DNA of 64,000 nt from Neorhodopirellula lusitana (GTDB lineage Bacteria; Planctomycetota; Planctomycetia; Pirellulales; Pirellulaceae): NCBI RefSeq assembly GCF_900182915.1, contig NZ_FXUG01000005.1:248001-312000 (forward strand), given 5' to 3'. Numbering within the stretch: position 1 is the first letter of the stretch; every line of letters begins with the position of its first letter. Both the position numbers and the translations under genes were made by a program. Positions 46,279 to 55,693 of this stretch are shown one piece after another. The notes beneath the pieces are model-generated. The model had not been told where the DNA came from. It saw only the letters and a list, made by a program, of their open reading frames with translations, and searched no databases.

Positions 46279-47781
46279 CTAGTCCAGGTAGCGGCCTCGC
46301 AGACTCCCCATCAGCGGGCCAGCTGATAGCGGTCGACCGGTCGCATTTTGCACCAATTCGTCCGGCGTGAAATTGCGGCCATGGCAATGAATATTCGCTC
46401 GCAACCAATCCAACAGCGGTCCAAACTCGCCTTTGGCAATACTGCCATCCAGATCACTGATCGCGGATTGCGCGGAATCAAACAATTGAGCCGAAACGAG
46501 ATTCCCCAACGTGTAGGTCGGGAAGTAGCCGAACAGCCCGGCACTCCAGTGAACATCCTGCAGCACTCCATCGGCAGCCGACGGTGGGCGGATTCCAATG
46601 GTGGATTCATAAAGATCGGCCCAAGCGGTGGGCAAGTCGTCCGTTGCAAGGTCGCCGGACACCAATGCCTGTTCCAACTCAAACCGGACAAGAATATGCA
46701 AGTTGTAAGTCACCTCGTCCGCTTCCACACGAATCAACGAAGGCTGCACTTGGTGAAACATCGTATGCAATTGATCGGTGGTGACATCACCCAACAGGCT
46801 CGGGAAAGTCGATCGCATCAGTGGAGTGAAGTGTTGCCAGAACGCATGCGAGCGGCCCACCAGATTCTCCCACAAACGCGACTGGGACTCGTGAATTCCC
46901 AACGAAGCGTATTGCCCTGGTGGTAACCCGTACCAATCTTGCGGCAATCCCTGTTCATACAAACCATGCCCCGCTTCGTGCAGCGTTCCAAAAATGGATG
47001 TTGGCAAGAAGCTCTCTTCATACCGAGTCAAAATCCGGCAATCTGACGGCCCGAGCGTGGTGCAAAACGGATGAGACGTTTCATCCAGGCGACCACGTTC
47101 AAAATCAAAACCAATCGCTTCGGCCAGCTTTCGGCTAAGCGATTTCTGGGCCGCGACAGGAAACTTCTGGTCCAGCAATGGAGCCGCTTTCCGCGGTCGC
47201 CCCTGGATCTCATCAACCAACGCCACCAAGTCCTTTCGCAGATCGGCAAACACCTGTGTCAGGTGGTCCACCTTGGCCCCCGGTTCGTATTCGTTCAACA
47301 ACGCCTCGTAGGGCGTTTGGCCTGGTTCGGCAATGGTCTGGCCCGCTTGTCGCTGCAACGAAATCATTTCATCCAGCGCGGGTTGGAACTGCGAATAATC
47401 GTCCGCCCGCCGAGCCCGCTCCCAACTTCCCTGGCCGCGAACCGTGGCCGACGCAATGGCCTCCACCAAGTCCTGCGGCAGCTTCCGCTGCTTTTCAAAA
47501 TCCTTCCGCAACAAGCGAATCGTCGCCCCGATCGGCTCGTTGGGCTCAACCGCTTCGTCCCAACCGTCCAGTTCCGAAAGCCAACCTTCGATCTTCGGCG
47601 AAGTCTTTTTCTCGTGCACGAGACCGCGAAGGTGCGACACCTGCCGAGCCCGAAAGTCCCCACCACCGCTTGGCATCCCCGTCCGTTCATCCCACTCAAG
47701 CAATTCGGCAGCGGATTCAATTAGCGAAGCGTCGCGAAACTGCTGGCACAGAACTTCGAAGGTCTTCTGGGGATTCGTCAT
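46279..47781 (-). CDS. Carboxypeptidase Taq-type metallopeptidase (M32)
   Basis: I place the start at ATG 47781 (MTNPQKTFEVL), giving 500 residues as usual for the family; the frame extends to 47910. Zinc site HEAGH at 268-272 with the downstream Glu in the HESQSRLWEN block, plus the family motifs HPF (237-239), DCRILTRY and HTMFHQVQPSLIRVEADEVTYNLHI. The enzyme removes C-terminal residues from peptides in the cytoplasm with broad specificity. There is no signal peptide. It lies upstream of, and on the same strand as, the giant-protein operon, but a 227-bp gap with a stem-loop separates them. Confidence 0.93.
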   Translation of the reverse strand: MTNPQKTFEVLCQQFRDASLIESAAELLEWDERTGMPSGGGDFRARQVSHLRGLVHEKKTSPKIEGWLSELDGWDEAVEPNEPIGATIRLLRKDFEKQRKLPQDLVEAIASATVRGQGSWERARRADDYSQFQPALDEMISLQRQAGQTIAEPGQTPYEALLNEYEPGAKVDHLTQVFADLRKDLVALVDEIQGRPRKAAPLLDQKFPVAAQKSLSRKLAEAIGFDFERGRLDETSHPFCTTLGPSDCRILTRYEESFLPTSIFGTLHEAGHGLYEQGLPQDWYGLPPGQYASLGIHESQSRLWENLVGRSHAFWQHFTPLMRSTFPSLLGDVTTDQLHTMFHQVQPSLIRVEADEVTYNLHILVRFELEQALVSGDLATDDLPTAWADLYESTIGIRPPSAADGVLQDVHWSAGLFGYFPTYTLGNLVSAQLFDSAQSAISDLDGSIAKGEFGPLLDWLRANIHCHGRNFTPDELVQNATGRPLSAGPLMGSLRGRYLD

Positions 47782-48377
47782 GATCGATTCTGGAGGGAGG
47801 GCTGCAAGAGAGAACATCGACACCATCATCCACGGGATATCATCAGCCCGCCATCGCATCAACCCCGCATCGATTCTTTCAAATCGACTTGGCATGGGTA
47901 CCGGTTGCAACGATTAGCCAAACCCGTGGTGCAATGCAGACTTCAACGACCAGGCCCAATCAAGTCGGTTCCATCGACTGTTCGCTGCACCCGATCGGGT
48001 CACCGAAACGGTAAGCGGACGCATCACGAACATTTGTAGTGGTTACGGGATCCTTATCACATCGCTCTCTCAGCGAACCAGGACCGGTTGCGGAAACTTT
48101 GCGGGCCTCCCAATGCAATCGACAGACCTAGCTTACCATCCCCCCGTTGCATCCTGCCGGTTATAGCGATCACGCAAACATGGCCAGTTCCATTTGTGTC
48201 TGTTCTGGATAAATCCGTGAAGGTGTGCACGCCTGTTTCGTAGTTACGTCCCATGGTTGACGAGGACGCAGAGCTCCCGAGCGAAGCGTTCCAGACCGCC
48301 CAACTTGACTCTTTTTTTGAAGTCGGACTGAGCGACCTGTTCCAACTAAACATCAACCCACTTTTGGGAATTATGAC
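47782..48377. other. Divergent intergenic region, 596 bp, carrying the flagellin leader
   Basis: This holds the flagellin promoter region and a possibly long 5' leader. I looked for sigma-28 (TAAA-N15-GCCGATAA) and sigma-54 (TGGCAC-N5-TTGC) boxes and found no convincing match. The start codon at 48378 is preceded by a modest GGGA Shine-Dalgarno. No small gene is supported. Confidence 0.45.
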
Positions 48378-50423
48378 ATGACTCGAATTAACACTAACGT
48401 TTCGTCTTTGGTGGCTCAAAACCGTTTGCAAAGCAGCAACGCTGACTTGCAAAAATCGTTAACTCGACTTTCAACTGGTCTTCGCATCAACAGCGGCAGC
48501 GACGATCCAGCCGGTTTGCTTGCCAGTGAAGCACTGCGAAGCGAAATCACAGGCCTGACCAAATCGATCAGCAACACACAACGTGCCAGCCAAATCATCA
48601 GCACCGCCGACAGCGCCCTGGGCCAAGTCAGCAACCTGCTTAACGATGTTCGCGGCCTGATTGTGGAAGCCGGTAACTCGGGTGCACTGTCTAGCGACGA
48701 AATTGCTGCGAACCAACTGCAAATTGACTCCTCACTGGAAGCAATCAACCGAATCGCCCAAACAACCACCTTCCAAGGTCGGAAGCTGCTCGACGGCTCA
48801 CAAGACTACGTTTCGACCGTTGGTAGCGTTTCAAGCATTAAAGATGCTTCGATCGACCAAGCCAAGCTAGGCACGACTGGCAAGATCGACGTCAGCGTCG
48901 ACATCAAGAAAGCCGCTGAAAAAGCTTCAGTCGATATCGCTTCGGATGCTTTCAATGCCGCAGACATCGACCCCACTTCAAACAGTGAAGTTGCGATCAA
49001 TGAGCTCGACATCACGGTAGGCGGCGAAGTCATCACCGTCCGTGGCAACGCTGACTTGCTTGCCAGTGTCGAAATCGAAGCTAACAACAGTCTCGACGCA
49101 GTTGCTGCTGTGAAAGCCGGTTCCGAATCCGGTGATATCGTCATTGAAGTTGATGGTGACACCAACGCCTCGGACGTTGACGACGTTTTGGCAGCCCTGA
49201 ACGGTATCGACGGTCTGGAGGCCACTACTGCCGGTGCTGGAACGGGTGCCGCAACCGCTGCCGTCGCGCAAGTAACCGCATCCGCTGGCGACGCTGCCAA
49301 CATTGAAGTCACCGGCGATGGCCTGGACTCGGTCACCGTCAATTACGTTGTCGGTACCGATGCCGCTGCGTCGGCAGCTTTCGACGCCGACACCAACACG
49401 GTCACTGTTTCTCTCGGTACCGATGCCGACGCCAACACGCTTTCGAACATCAAGACTGCCATCACAGCTTCAGATGCTTCGATCTCAGCGGACATCGTTG
49501 ACGCTGCGGGCGATACCACGGCCGCCAACGACAGCATCACTATCTCCACAACCGACCTTCCCGCCGAAGCAACCGCAACCAAGGTAACCGCTGGTCTGAA
49601 AGACGATCTCGTCTTCCAACTTAGCGGAACTGACGGAGCAGAAACCTTCAACTTCGGTGCTGGTACCACTTTGGATCAAATCAAATCGGCCGTCAACTTG
49701 GTCAGCGACGCAACCGGAGTCGAAGCTTCCGGAACAACCTCGCTGACATTCACCAGCTCTGCTTACGGCACTGATGCACTGGTTAGCATTGACGTTATCA
49801 GTGAAGGCGATGACGGGGCTTTCAGCGATAGTCTGTCCGCGACCCGTGCGGTCGGTAAAGACATCGAAGCAAGCGTCAATGGTGTGAAAGCCAGCGGCAA
49901 CGGAAACAGCCTGTCGATCAACACCTCGACATTGGACCTAAGCCTGACCGTCGACGAAGGAAGCAGCACTGACTTCTCGTTCAGCATCACCGGCGGTGGA
50001 GCGACATTCCAGCTCGGCCCTGCTGTCAACAGCACACAACAAGCTTCACTGGGTATTGGTAGTGTTTCGACTGGTAAGCTCGGTGGTGCATCGGGTCGTC
50101 TCTACGAACTGGGCAGCGGACAAGCCAAAAGCTTGACCAACGACGTTATCGGTGCCGGTAAAATCATCGACGAAGTCATCTCGAAGGTCGTCGGTGCTCG
50201 TGGTCGTTTGGGCTCGTTCCAATCCACCACACTGGAAAGCAACTTGGTTTCGCTGAACGACACCAAGGCCAACCTGCAAGAAGCTGAAAGCTCGATTCGT
50301 GACGCTGACTTCGCACAAGAATCAGCCAACCTGACTCGTGCTCAAATCTTGGTTCAGTCCGGCACCAACGTGTTGTCGCTGGCTAACCAAAACCCACAGA
50401 ACGTCTTGTCACTGTTGCGATAA
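48378..50423 (+). CDS. fliC: Flagellin with enlarged central domain
   Basis: A protein of 681 residues. Conserved D0/D1 N-terminus: MTRINTNVSSLVAQNRL, LQKSLTRLSTGLRINSGSDDPAGL and QRASQIISTADSALGQV. Conserved C-terminus: SLNDTKANLQEAESSIRDADFAQES, ending QNPQNVLSLLR. The middle (about 150-560) is Ala/Asp/Thr-rich and includes flagellin hook-IN-like stretches (FNFGAGTTLDQIKSAVNLVSD; GGGATFQLGPAVNSTQQASL). The length is well above the 490 of enteric flagellin, so the exposed D2/D3 region is large. Polymerises as the flagellar filament after export by the flagellar type III system. A FliS-like gene follows. The gene ends at a strong terminator. Confidence 0.96.
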   Translation: MTRINTNVSSLVAQNRLQSSNADLQKSLTRLSTGLRINSGSDDPAGLLASEALRSEITGLTKSISNTQRASQIISTADSALGQVSNLLNDVRGLIVEAGNSGALSSDEIAANQLQIDSSLEAINRIAQTTTFQGRKLLDGSQDYVSTVGSVSSIKDASIDQAKLGTTGKIDVSVDIKKAAEKASVDIASDAFNAADIDPTSNSEVAINELDITVGGEVITVRGNADLLASVEIEANNSLDAVAAVKAGSESGDIVIEVDGDTNASDVDDVLAALNGIDGLEATTAGAGTGAATAAVAQVTASAGDAANIEVTGDGLDSVTVNYVVGTDAAASAAFDADTNTVTVSLGTDADANTLSNIKTAITASDASISADIVDAAGDTTAANDSITISTTDLPAEATATKVTAGLKDDLVFQLSGTDGAETFNFGAGTTLDQIKSAVNLVSDATGVEASGTTSLTFTSSAYGTDALVSIDVISEGDDGAFSDSLSATRAVGKDIEASVNGVKASGNGNSLSINTSTLDLSLTVDEGSSTDFSFSITGGGATFQLGPAVNSTQQASLGIGSVSTGKLGGASGRLYELGSGQAKSLTNDVIGAGKIIDEVISKVVGARGRLGSFQSTTLESNLVSLNDTKANLQEAESSIRDADFAQESANLTRAQILVQSGTNVLSLANQNPQNVLSLLR

Positions 50424-50467
50424 GACTTCTGAAGAAATTCGTCCGGGGGGACCAATTTCAACGCTAC

Positions 50468-50504
50468 AACCCGGTAGAGGCCATTCGCCTCTGCCGGGTT
50501 TTTT
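50468..50504 (+). terminator. Rho-independent terminator of the flagellin gene
   Basis: AACCCGGTAGAGGC pairs with GCCTCTGCCGGGTT (14 bp including one G-T pair) around a 5-base loop, followed by a run of six T. It lies 45 bp after the flagellin stop, so flagellin is mainly monocistronic. Confidence 0.9.
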
Positions 50505-50729
50505 CAAACACAGAAAGCTGTCCCGCTTCAGTCGAAGCACCACAGACCATGAGCGGCATCGCGTTATTCAAAGCGTGCGGGTCGCAATACTCTGAAGAAA
50601 CCGGTTGTATCAGTAACGGTTGTAACGACCAGCTAAAGAACAACAAAGACTTCACATGCACATGCCGATACAACAATTGGGTGTGTCTGACTCCAAAACA
50701 ATTCCGATTCTTTGAATTGACTCAAGCTC

Positions 50730-51314
50730 ATGAACTATTCAGCCGAAACGATCACGCACGCGGAACCAACGCCTTCGAGTCCCGCCATGTCACACTACGT
50801 CGCACCCACCTTCGCAGGTGCTGAACGACGTCTCGGACTCGAGACCACCCCAAACAACAACGACGGTGCGATCAACTTCGGTCGCCGCAGCGGTGACACC
50901 TACCTTGAATCCATGATTGCCTCCGCTTCACCGGCCAAACTTCGGATGATGCTGATTGAACGCGGCGTCGAAGTGGCACGCCACTTGGCTCAAGTTTGGC
51001 GGGATAACCCCGGCAAGCGAGGCACTAACGAACACTCGCTCAAACTGTTCGAAATCATCACCGAACTGCTTAGCGGAGTCACGGATAACTCCGTCGAAGT
51101 ATGCCGGACGGTTGCCGACCTCTACGTGTTCCTCTGCCAGCATTTGATTGCTTCCGAAAAGAACGGCGATGCCAGCATGATCGACGAAATTCGTCTCGTG
51201 CTCGAAATCGAAGCTGAAACCTGGCGGATGGTTTGTATGCAGGAATCCGGCCAGTCACCCGCCAAGAGCCGTGCCACCGAACTGCTTTCCGAAGGCATTA
51301 ACCTACAAGGCTAG
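50730..51314 (+). CDS. fliS: FliS-like flagellar export chaperone with N-terminal extension
   Basis: A protein of 194 residues; typical FliS is about 130. The FliS-like part begins near residue 54: GDTYLESMIASASPAKLRMMLIERGVEVARHL matches the Y-x-x-x-I-x-x-A-S-P-x-x-L-x-x-M-L motif. It continues with EHSLKLFEIITELLSGV and VADLYVFLCQHLI, the helices that wrap the flagellin C-terminus. The first 50 residues are Pro/Thr/Ser-rich with no clear homology; an ATG at 50790 would shorten the product slightly. It lies directly downstream of flagellin, but behind the terminator, so partly independent expression is likely. Role: prevents premature flagellin polymerisation in the cytoplasm. Confidence 0.8.
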   Translation: MNYSAETITHAEPTPSSPAMSHYVAPTFAGAERRLGLETTPNNNDGAINFGRRSGDTYLESMIASASPAKLRMMLIERGVEVARHLAQVWRDNPGKRGTNEHSLKLFEIITELLSGVTDNSVEVCRTVADLYVFLCQHLIASEKNGDASMIDEIRLVLEIEAETWRMVCMQESGQSPAKSRATELLSEGINLQG

Positions 51315-51356
51315 GACGGAAACGACACAGCGATGACCAAAGGGCTCAACGCCCAC

Positions 51357-51414
51357 ACTGGCTTTCAGTAGCTTCACTGGCCTTCAGTAGCTTCACTGGC
51401 CTTCAGTAGCCTTC
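51357..51414. repeat. Three-copy 19-bp tandem repeat
   Basis: Units of the form ACTGGCYTTCAGTAGCTTC begin at 51357, 51376 and 51395; units 1 and 2 differ by one base, and unit 3 carries one extra base. Confidence 0.88.
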
Positions 51415-51720
51415 AATGCAAAATCGATCCGCGAGTCTCCCAGGCAACGCGTTTCACTTCTTCTTGCCCGGGCGAGATCGCCCAGCGGCGCATTGATTCA
51501 ATTGCTCACGCTCGAACTGCAGGCCATGGCCCAGGCACTCATTGAGTCCAAGGTGCTAGATGATGAGCACGATCGTTCACTAAAGCAGAAGAACAAGCGA
51601 TCTGTGCCCTCATGCATGCGGGGCATTCACCTGCCAGGGTCGGCCCGACCATTCCACTTGTTACCATTCCACTTGTTTACGGCAGCCCATTTTGGAGAGC
51701 TGGGTTCGCTGAACGCCCTG

Positions 51721-51834
51721 GGCCAGCCAAACAAGTAACGGCCAGCCAAACAAGTAACGGCCAGCCAAACAAGGAAGGGCCAGCCAAACCATTGAGGGCC
51801 CGCCGAACAATCAAGGGCTCGCCAAATCATCAAG
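51721..51834. repeat. Six-copy 19-bp tandem repeat with progressive decay
   Basis: Units begin at 51721, 51740, 51759, 51778, 51797 and 51816. The first two (GGCCAGCCAAACAAGTAAC) are identical, the third differs by two bases, and the last three diverge progressively. The exact 19-bp period is kept across 114 bp. Confidence 0.9.
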
Positions 51835-51926
51835 AGCCTTGCCCCTCAATCAAGAAACGCAACTTCCCAACCCACGGTCGGGTTAGGAAATCACCACGCT
51901 GCGAACGTCAAGCCGGATCACTCGGC

Positions 51927-53192
51927 CTACAGATCCCGAGAGAACCCGAAACCGGTGAACGGCACAATGCCGTAGATTCCCTGGGTGAAGACCTGATTGA
52001 CAAACTGGTTGAACAACTGAATCGGGCGTTCGGGCACAATCACCACATCGCCGTCTCGCAACCAAATCTCATCCGCAGGCGTGGGGCGTTTTCCACGAAT
52101 CGCCCCCTGCAGGTCGAGCATGGTTGAAATCATTCGCCAGTCTTCGGCTCGGCGAAAAATCACCACTTGCCGCAGATTGCCACCCTGTAAATGACCTCCC
52201 GCAGTCGCAATCGCACCCAACACGGTGGTCGGCGAGGTCAGCTCTTGACGTCCCGGTGCTCCCACCTGTCCAAGCACGTAGACAAAGTGCGGAGCTTGCT
52301 GGGTCAGGATCGGCTCGACTTCCAGTCCAACGACAACCTCCGCATAACGAAGGTTGATCTCGCGTTTGAGCTGTTCCAACGTGAAACCTTGCACGTTCAC
52401 TCCACCAATTCCCGGCAAACGGATGTGCCCATCGGGCATCACTTGCGTCGTGATCGCTTGGGCCGTGAATCCCCCCAGTCCGCCAACCGCCGCTCGAATG
52501 TCTTCGGCCAGTGTATTGGTACGAACCGGTGTCACATCAATGGATGGGTCGTCATAGAACGCCTTGTATTCGCGTTCGAGAAGCTCACGCAATCCTTGGA
52601 CGGTCAAACCCGCAGCCTGAATCTGGCCAAGCAACCGCACCGTGATCGTTCCATCGGGCTGGATCAGCAGCCCGTTTTCCAAAGTACCGCGATTTAAATC
52701 TTCGTCCGCGATCGACTCAATCGAAACCTCATCGCCTGGCATCAAGCGATACTGGCCGTTGTCTTGTCGCCGGGTGACCAGATAAACAATCTGAATCTCA
52801 TCACCAGGCCGAAGGTGATAGCGTGCCAAATGCTGCAAACGCGAAGGACCAGCGTATCCACCGGGACCGTAAGCGTCGAACTTCATCGGACGCATGTCTT
52901 GCCAGCGAACTTCGCTACCACATGCGGTCGCGCAATCGACGCCCATCATGCATTTAGGGCAACCGTACCCGCCGGCGGTTGCGGTCATCGCGGTCCCACA
53001 TTGCTGACAACCGACTGGCGTCATCCGCGGCGTCGCCACCATTGCCCGCTGGGTCGAAGCCCCAATCAGTTGCGGCTGAGCGACCGCGAAATCACCCTGC
53101 CAGAGGATTGCGAAAACAATCACCAACACGAGGACTCGCGTGAGGCAAGATGGCCGGGAACAGCCAACGCGGTGGTCGGTATGCAAGAACAT
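51927..53192 (-). CDS. Wza-type polysaccharide export protein with N-terminal cysteine cluster
   Basis: A protein of 421 residues. Signal segment VLVLVIVFAILWQGDFAVAQ (about 20-39). A cysteine cluster, CQQC (62-65) and CPKC (78-81) with C87 and C91, looks like a zinc ribbon. Then come the polysaccharide-export domain (YHLRPGDEIQIVYLV, GLLIQPDGTITVRLLGQIQAAGLT, LEREYKAFYDDPSIDV) and an SLBB-like domain (VYVLGQVGAPGRQELTSPTTVLGAIATAGG, LRDGDVVIVPE). It should form or extend the outer-membrane export channel for a capsule or exopolysaccharide. No lipobox is evident. The gene lies 134 bp after a large secreted protein gene on the same strand, so an operon is possible. Confidence 0.88.
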   Translation of the reverse strand: MFLHTDHRVGCSRPSCLTRVLVLVIVFAILWQGDFAVAQPQLIGASTQRAMVATPRMTPVGCQQCGTAMTATAGGYGCPKCMMGVDCATACGSEVRWQDMRPMKFDAYGPGGYAGPSRLQHLARYHLRPGDEIQIVYLVTRRQDNGQYRLMPGDEVSIESIADEDLNRGTLENGLLIQPDGTITVRLLGQIQAAGLTVQGLRELLEREYKAFYDDPSIDVTPVRTNTLAEDIRAAVGGLGGFTAQAITTQVMPDGHIRLPGIGGVNVQGFTLEQLKREINLRYAEVVVGLEVEPILTQQAPHFVYVLGQVGAPGRQELTSPTTVLGAIATAGGHLQGGNLRQVVIFRRAEDWRMISTMLDLQGAIRGKRPTPADEIWLRDGDVVIVPERPIQLFNQFVNQVFTQGIYGIVPFTGFGFSRDL

Positions 53193-53326
53193 AATCAGAC
53201 GATTGGAAGAGTAAGGAAATCTTGCGGTGCGGAATAGTCTGCGGAATAGTCAAAATGGCTGGATCCTCATGCTGTCGACGATAGCGTGAGGCAGGCAAAC
53301 CTATTACAGATGCGGTCAACCAATCA

Positions 53327-55693
53327 CTACCACCACTTCTTCAGCGAAGGTAAAAATCGCGAGCTGACTTTTTGTGGTGTCGGTGCCCCAGACGCCCCCA
53401 CATTGGGCATGTTCGTCGGGTAAGAACTTTGTCCCGTCACACCGGCGTTCATCGCACGGGTATTCATCGTTTGTGAGGCCGTTGTCGGTGGAGCGATTGC
53501 TCGCGGCGTCATTGTCTGGGTGGGCATCGTATTGGGGTCGACGATGTTCGAACGCCCTGTCATCCCACCACTCGCCATCGAACGGGGTAGTAGAGTGGGT
53601 GAATGAGTGCGTTCAAACGACGCGGTACGCGCCGGAACCGAAGCACTTGAGTTAGGTTTCAAATGAAAGTTCGCGGCAAGTGCTTTGATGAACGACGGCT
53701 TCTCTGACGTTTCAACTTGCGAGGACGGTGGATTCGCCCCGGCCCAAAGTCCACTCGCGTCGGGCACGGGAGTTGAACGCAACTCGCCGGTAGCGTCCGC
53801 AGGGTAGTTCGGGCTCGTTTTTGCCGCATTCGGATCGGTGTCGTTGCCAGGCATCACCTGCGTGCTGATCGATGCGAATTGCTCCGGCGACATCGTGATC
53901 ACGTCCGGCTGTTGTCGCACACGCGAACGCGTCGCGGCCAAAATCGATTGGCCATAGTTCGCCGGCGTCGGGCGGGTTGCGACCTGATTCAGTGTTGCCA
54001 ATCGTGCCGCGTTGGCTGGATTGTGCTGAATGGACAGCGAATGCTGTAGCGCCCAACGGGCCTCGTCAACCAAGCCCACATCCGCAAGGTGATGCCCCAG
54101 TTTCGCCACCAAGTCGGCGTTCCCACTTTGCCCCTGCACTGCGGCTCGGCGTAAACAGATCGCGGTGGGCCCCGGCAAGCGAACGGCATCGTTGCGTCCC
54201 AGCCGAATCGCAGCCAATAGATCCATCGCGCGAGCAGCCAACAGGCTCTCCGAGGCGACATCACTTAGCTGCATCCTGGCGTAATCCAGGTACCGATCGA
54301 CGGCCTCGCTTGCCGATGGCAATGCAGCAGCGTCGGGGGTCGACGACGAATAGCTCATCCGCATTGGCGGCAACGCTTCCCGAACCACTGGGGTTTCGTG
54401 GGCACGCGCAAGTCGGGCAATCGCTTGCCGATTGTCCTGAGCGTACGGGCCAACAAAATCACACGCCTCGATGATCGCCCGATGCCCCCGGTGCAGTTTC
54501 GCGATAGCGGTTTGAGCCGCTTCCACGGGCGCCGAGCCGGAGACCGACATGGAACGCGACAAGTCAATTGATTGAGCACACTTTTCCAACGCTTGCCAGG
54601 CCGATGTCTCCGCCGAAGCGTAAGCCGCGCATTCATATTCCAGTTGAGCTTGCTCGAGCAACTTCACTGCGATCGCGGACTGAGACTTGGCCGTTTGCGT
54701 GGCCAAGTAGACCGATGCCCCAGCGATTGGCTGCGGAGGCTGTTGTTGCAGAAACGCAGACCGTTTGCGGGCCGCGCTGGCGAGCTTCGCCGTCGGAGCA
54801 TCAAACTGCATCGTGGGGTCAGGCATCGCCTCGTCAAAGATCACAACCGATTCTCGTTCCGTCCCAACAGCACCGGCCTCGTAGCTTGGCGGCATGCGAT
54901 ATGGCTCGACACCAGCATCTTCCAAACCGGCATATTGGCTGCCCAAATACTGGTTCTCTGAATATTGGCTGCCTGAATGCTGGTTTTCAGAATACTGGGC
55001 TTCTGAAGTTTGGCCTTCAGAAAACTGGCCGTCTGAATACGGGTTGTTCGTGAACTCCGACGTCGGCAGTTCGCTTTCCATCACCAGGCTATCAAGCGAA
55101 CCGAATGCCTTATCGCTCATTTCAACAACGTCCTCAAACGTGGGCAGCATTCCATTTCCCGCGTTCGCTTGCGCCACCACGACAGGCCCCAGTTCCGTCT
55201 CCGCCATCCCAAACGAATGGCGATTTTCATCAAACAATTCGCTGGCCGAAGGAAGTCGCTCTGGTTGCTGGGGCGAGGCAGCAAAATTCCCCTGGAATGA
55301 CTCGGGTTCGAAGGCATCGAAAGCAGGTCCCAGGAATACGGAATCCGACTTCGACGAAACCGCCTGCACTCGCGGGATCTGCAGATGAGCCTGGGCCGTT
55401 GGACGCAACTCGACACTGGGTCTCACCGGCATTCCGGCACCAGTCGGTTGAGGTTGGTTGTTCGGCGAACCGACAAACGGATTGAACTGGTGACCACGCG
55501 TCACGGTAGCTGGCGGATCTGCTCCCGCCGCGGTCCCTTGCATCGAGATTGCACCAAGACCACCCACACTTTGAAGCACCACCAACCCACTCGCCAACAT
55601 CCGCCCCGCCACACGTTGGTGTGTACCAATCGAAAGGCGAGAGCGACTGGCCAGATGCGTCGTCGTAGGCGCGGGTTGGTTTGTGGATGGCAT
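53327..55693 (-). CDS. Large secreted protein of unknown function with pentapeptide repeats
   Basis: I place the start at ATG 55693 (MPSTNQPAPTTTHL), which gives 788 residues and a hydrophobic leader (RMLASGLVVLQSVGGLGAISMQG, about 30-53); the frame runs to 55903. A Pro/Gln/Ser-rich region contains tandem pentapeptides (SEGQT SEAQY SENQH SGSQY) near 210-245, encoded by 15-bp DNA repeats. The middle (about 350-610) is helical and Ala-rich (AVKLLEQAQLEYECAAYASAETSAWQALEKCAQ; LGHHLADVGLVDEARWALQHSL) and resembles TPR-like helical repeats. The C-terminus is low-complexity. It precedes the polysaccharide export gene on the same strand. No catalytic motif. Confidence 0.62.
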   Translation of the reverse strand: MPSTNQPAPTTTHLASRSRLSIGTHQRVAGRMLASGLVVLQSVGGLGAISMQGTAAGADPPATVTRGHQFNPFVGSPNNQPQPTGAGMPVRPSVELRPTAQAHLQIPRVQAVSSKSDSVFLGPAFDAFEPESFQGNFAASPQQPERLPSASELFDENRHSFGMAETELGPVVVAQANAGNGMLPTFEDVVEMSDKAFGSLDSLVMESELPTSEFTNNPYSDGQFSEGQTSEAQYSENQHSGSQYSENQYLGSQYAGLEDAGVEPYRMPPSYEAGAVGTERESVVIFDEAMPDPTMQFDAPTAKLASAARKRSAFLQQQPPQPIAGASVYLATQTAKSQSAIAVKLLEQAQLEYECAAYASAETSAWQALEKCAQSIDLSRSMSVSGSAPVEAAQTAIAKLHRGHRAIIEACDFVGPYAQDNRQAIARLARAHETPVVREALPPMRMSYSSSTPDAAALPSASEAVDRYLDYARMQLSDVASESLLAARAMDLLAAIRLGRNDAVRLPGPTAICLRRAAVQGQSGNADLVAKLGHHLADVGLVDEARWALQHSLSIQHNPANAARLATLNQVATRPTPANYGQSILAATRSRVRQQPDVITMSPEQFASISTQVMPGNDTDPNAAKTSPNYPADATGELRSTPVPDASGLWAGANPPSSQVETSEKPSFIKALAANFHLKPNSSASVPARTASFERTHSPTLLPRSMASGGMTGRSNIVDPNTMPTQTMTPRAIAPPTTASQTMNTRAMNAGVTGQSSYPTNMPNVGASGAPTPQKVSSRFLPSLKKWW

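Larger units (their letters stand above)
51315..51926. other. Intergenic region, 612 bp, with two 19-bp repeat arrays
   Basis: Convergent spacer between the FliS-like gene and the export protein gene. It carries the arrays listed at 51357 and 51721. The frames that run through the second array are by-products of the repeat. No terminator hairpin with a T tract is visible. Confidence 0.5.

Noticed and set aside
48040-48377. Sigma-28 or sigma-54 promoter for flagellin
   Set aside because: No pair of boxes with correct spacing was found. The nearest words match too poorly to report as a feature.
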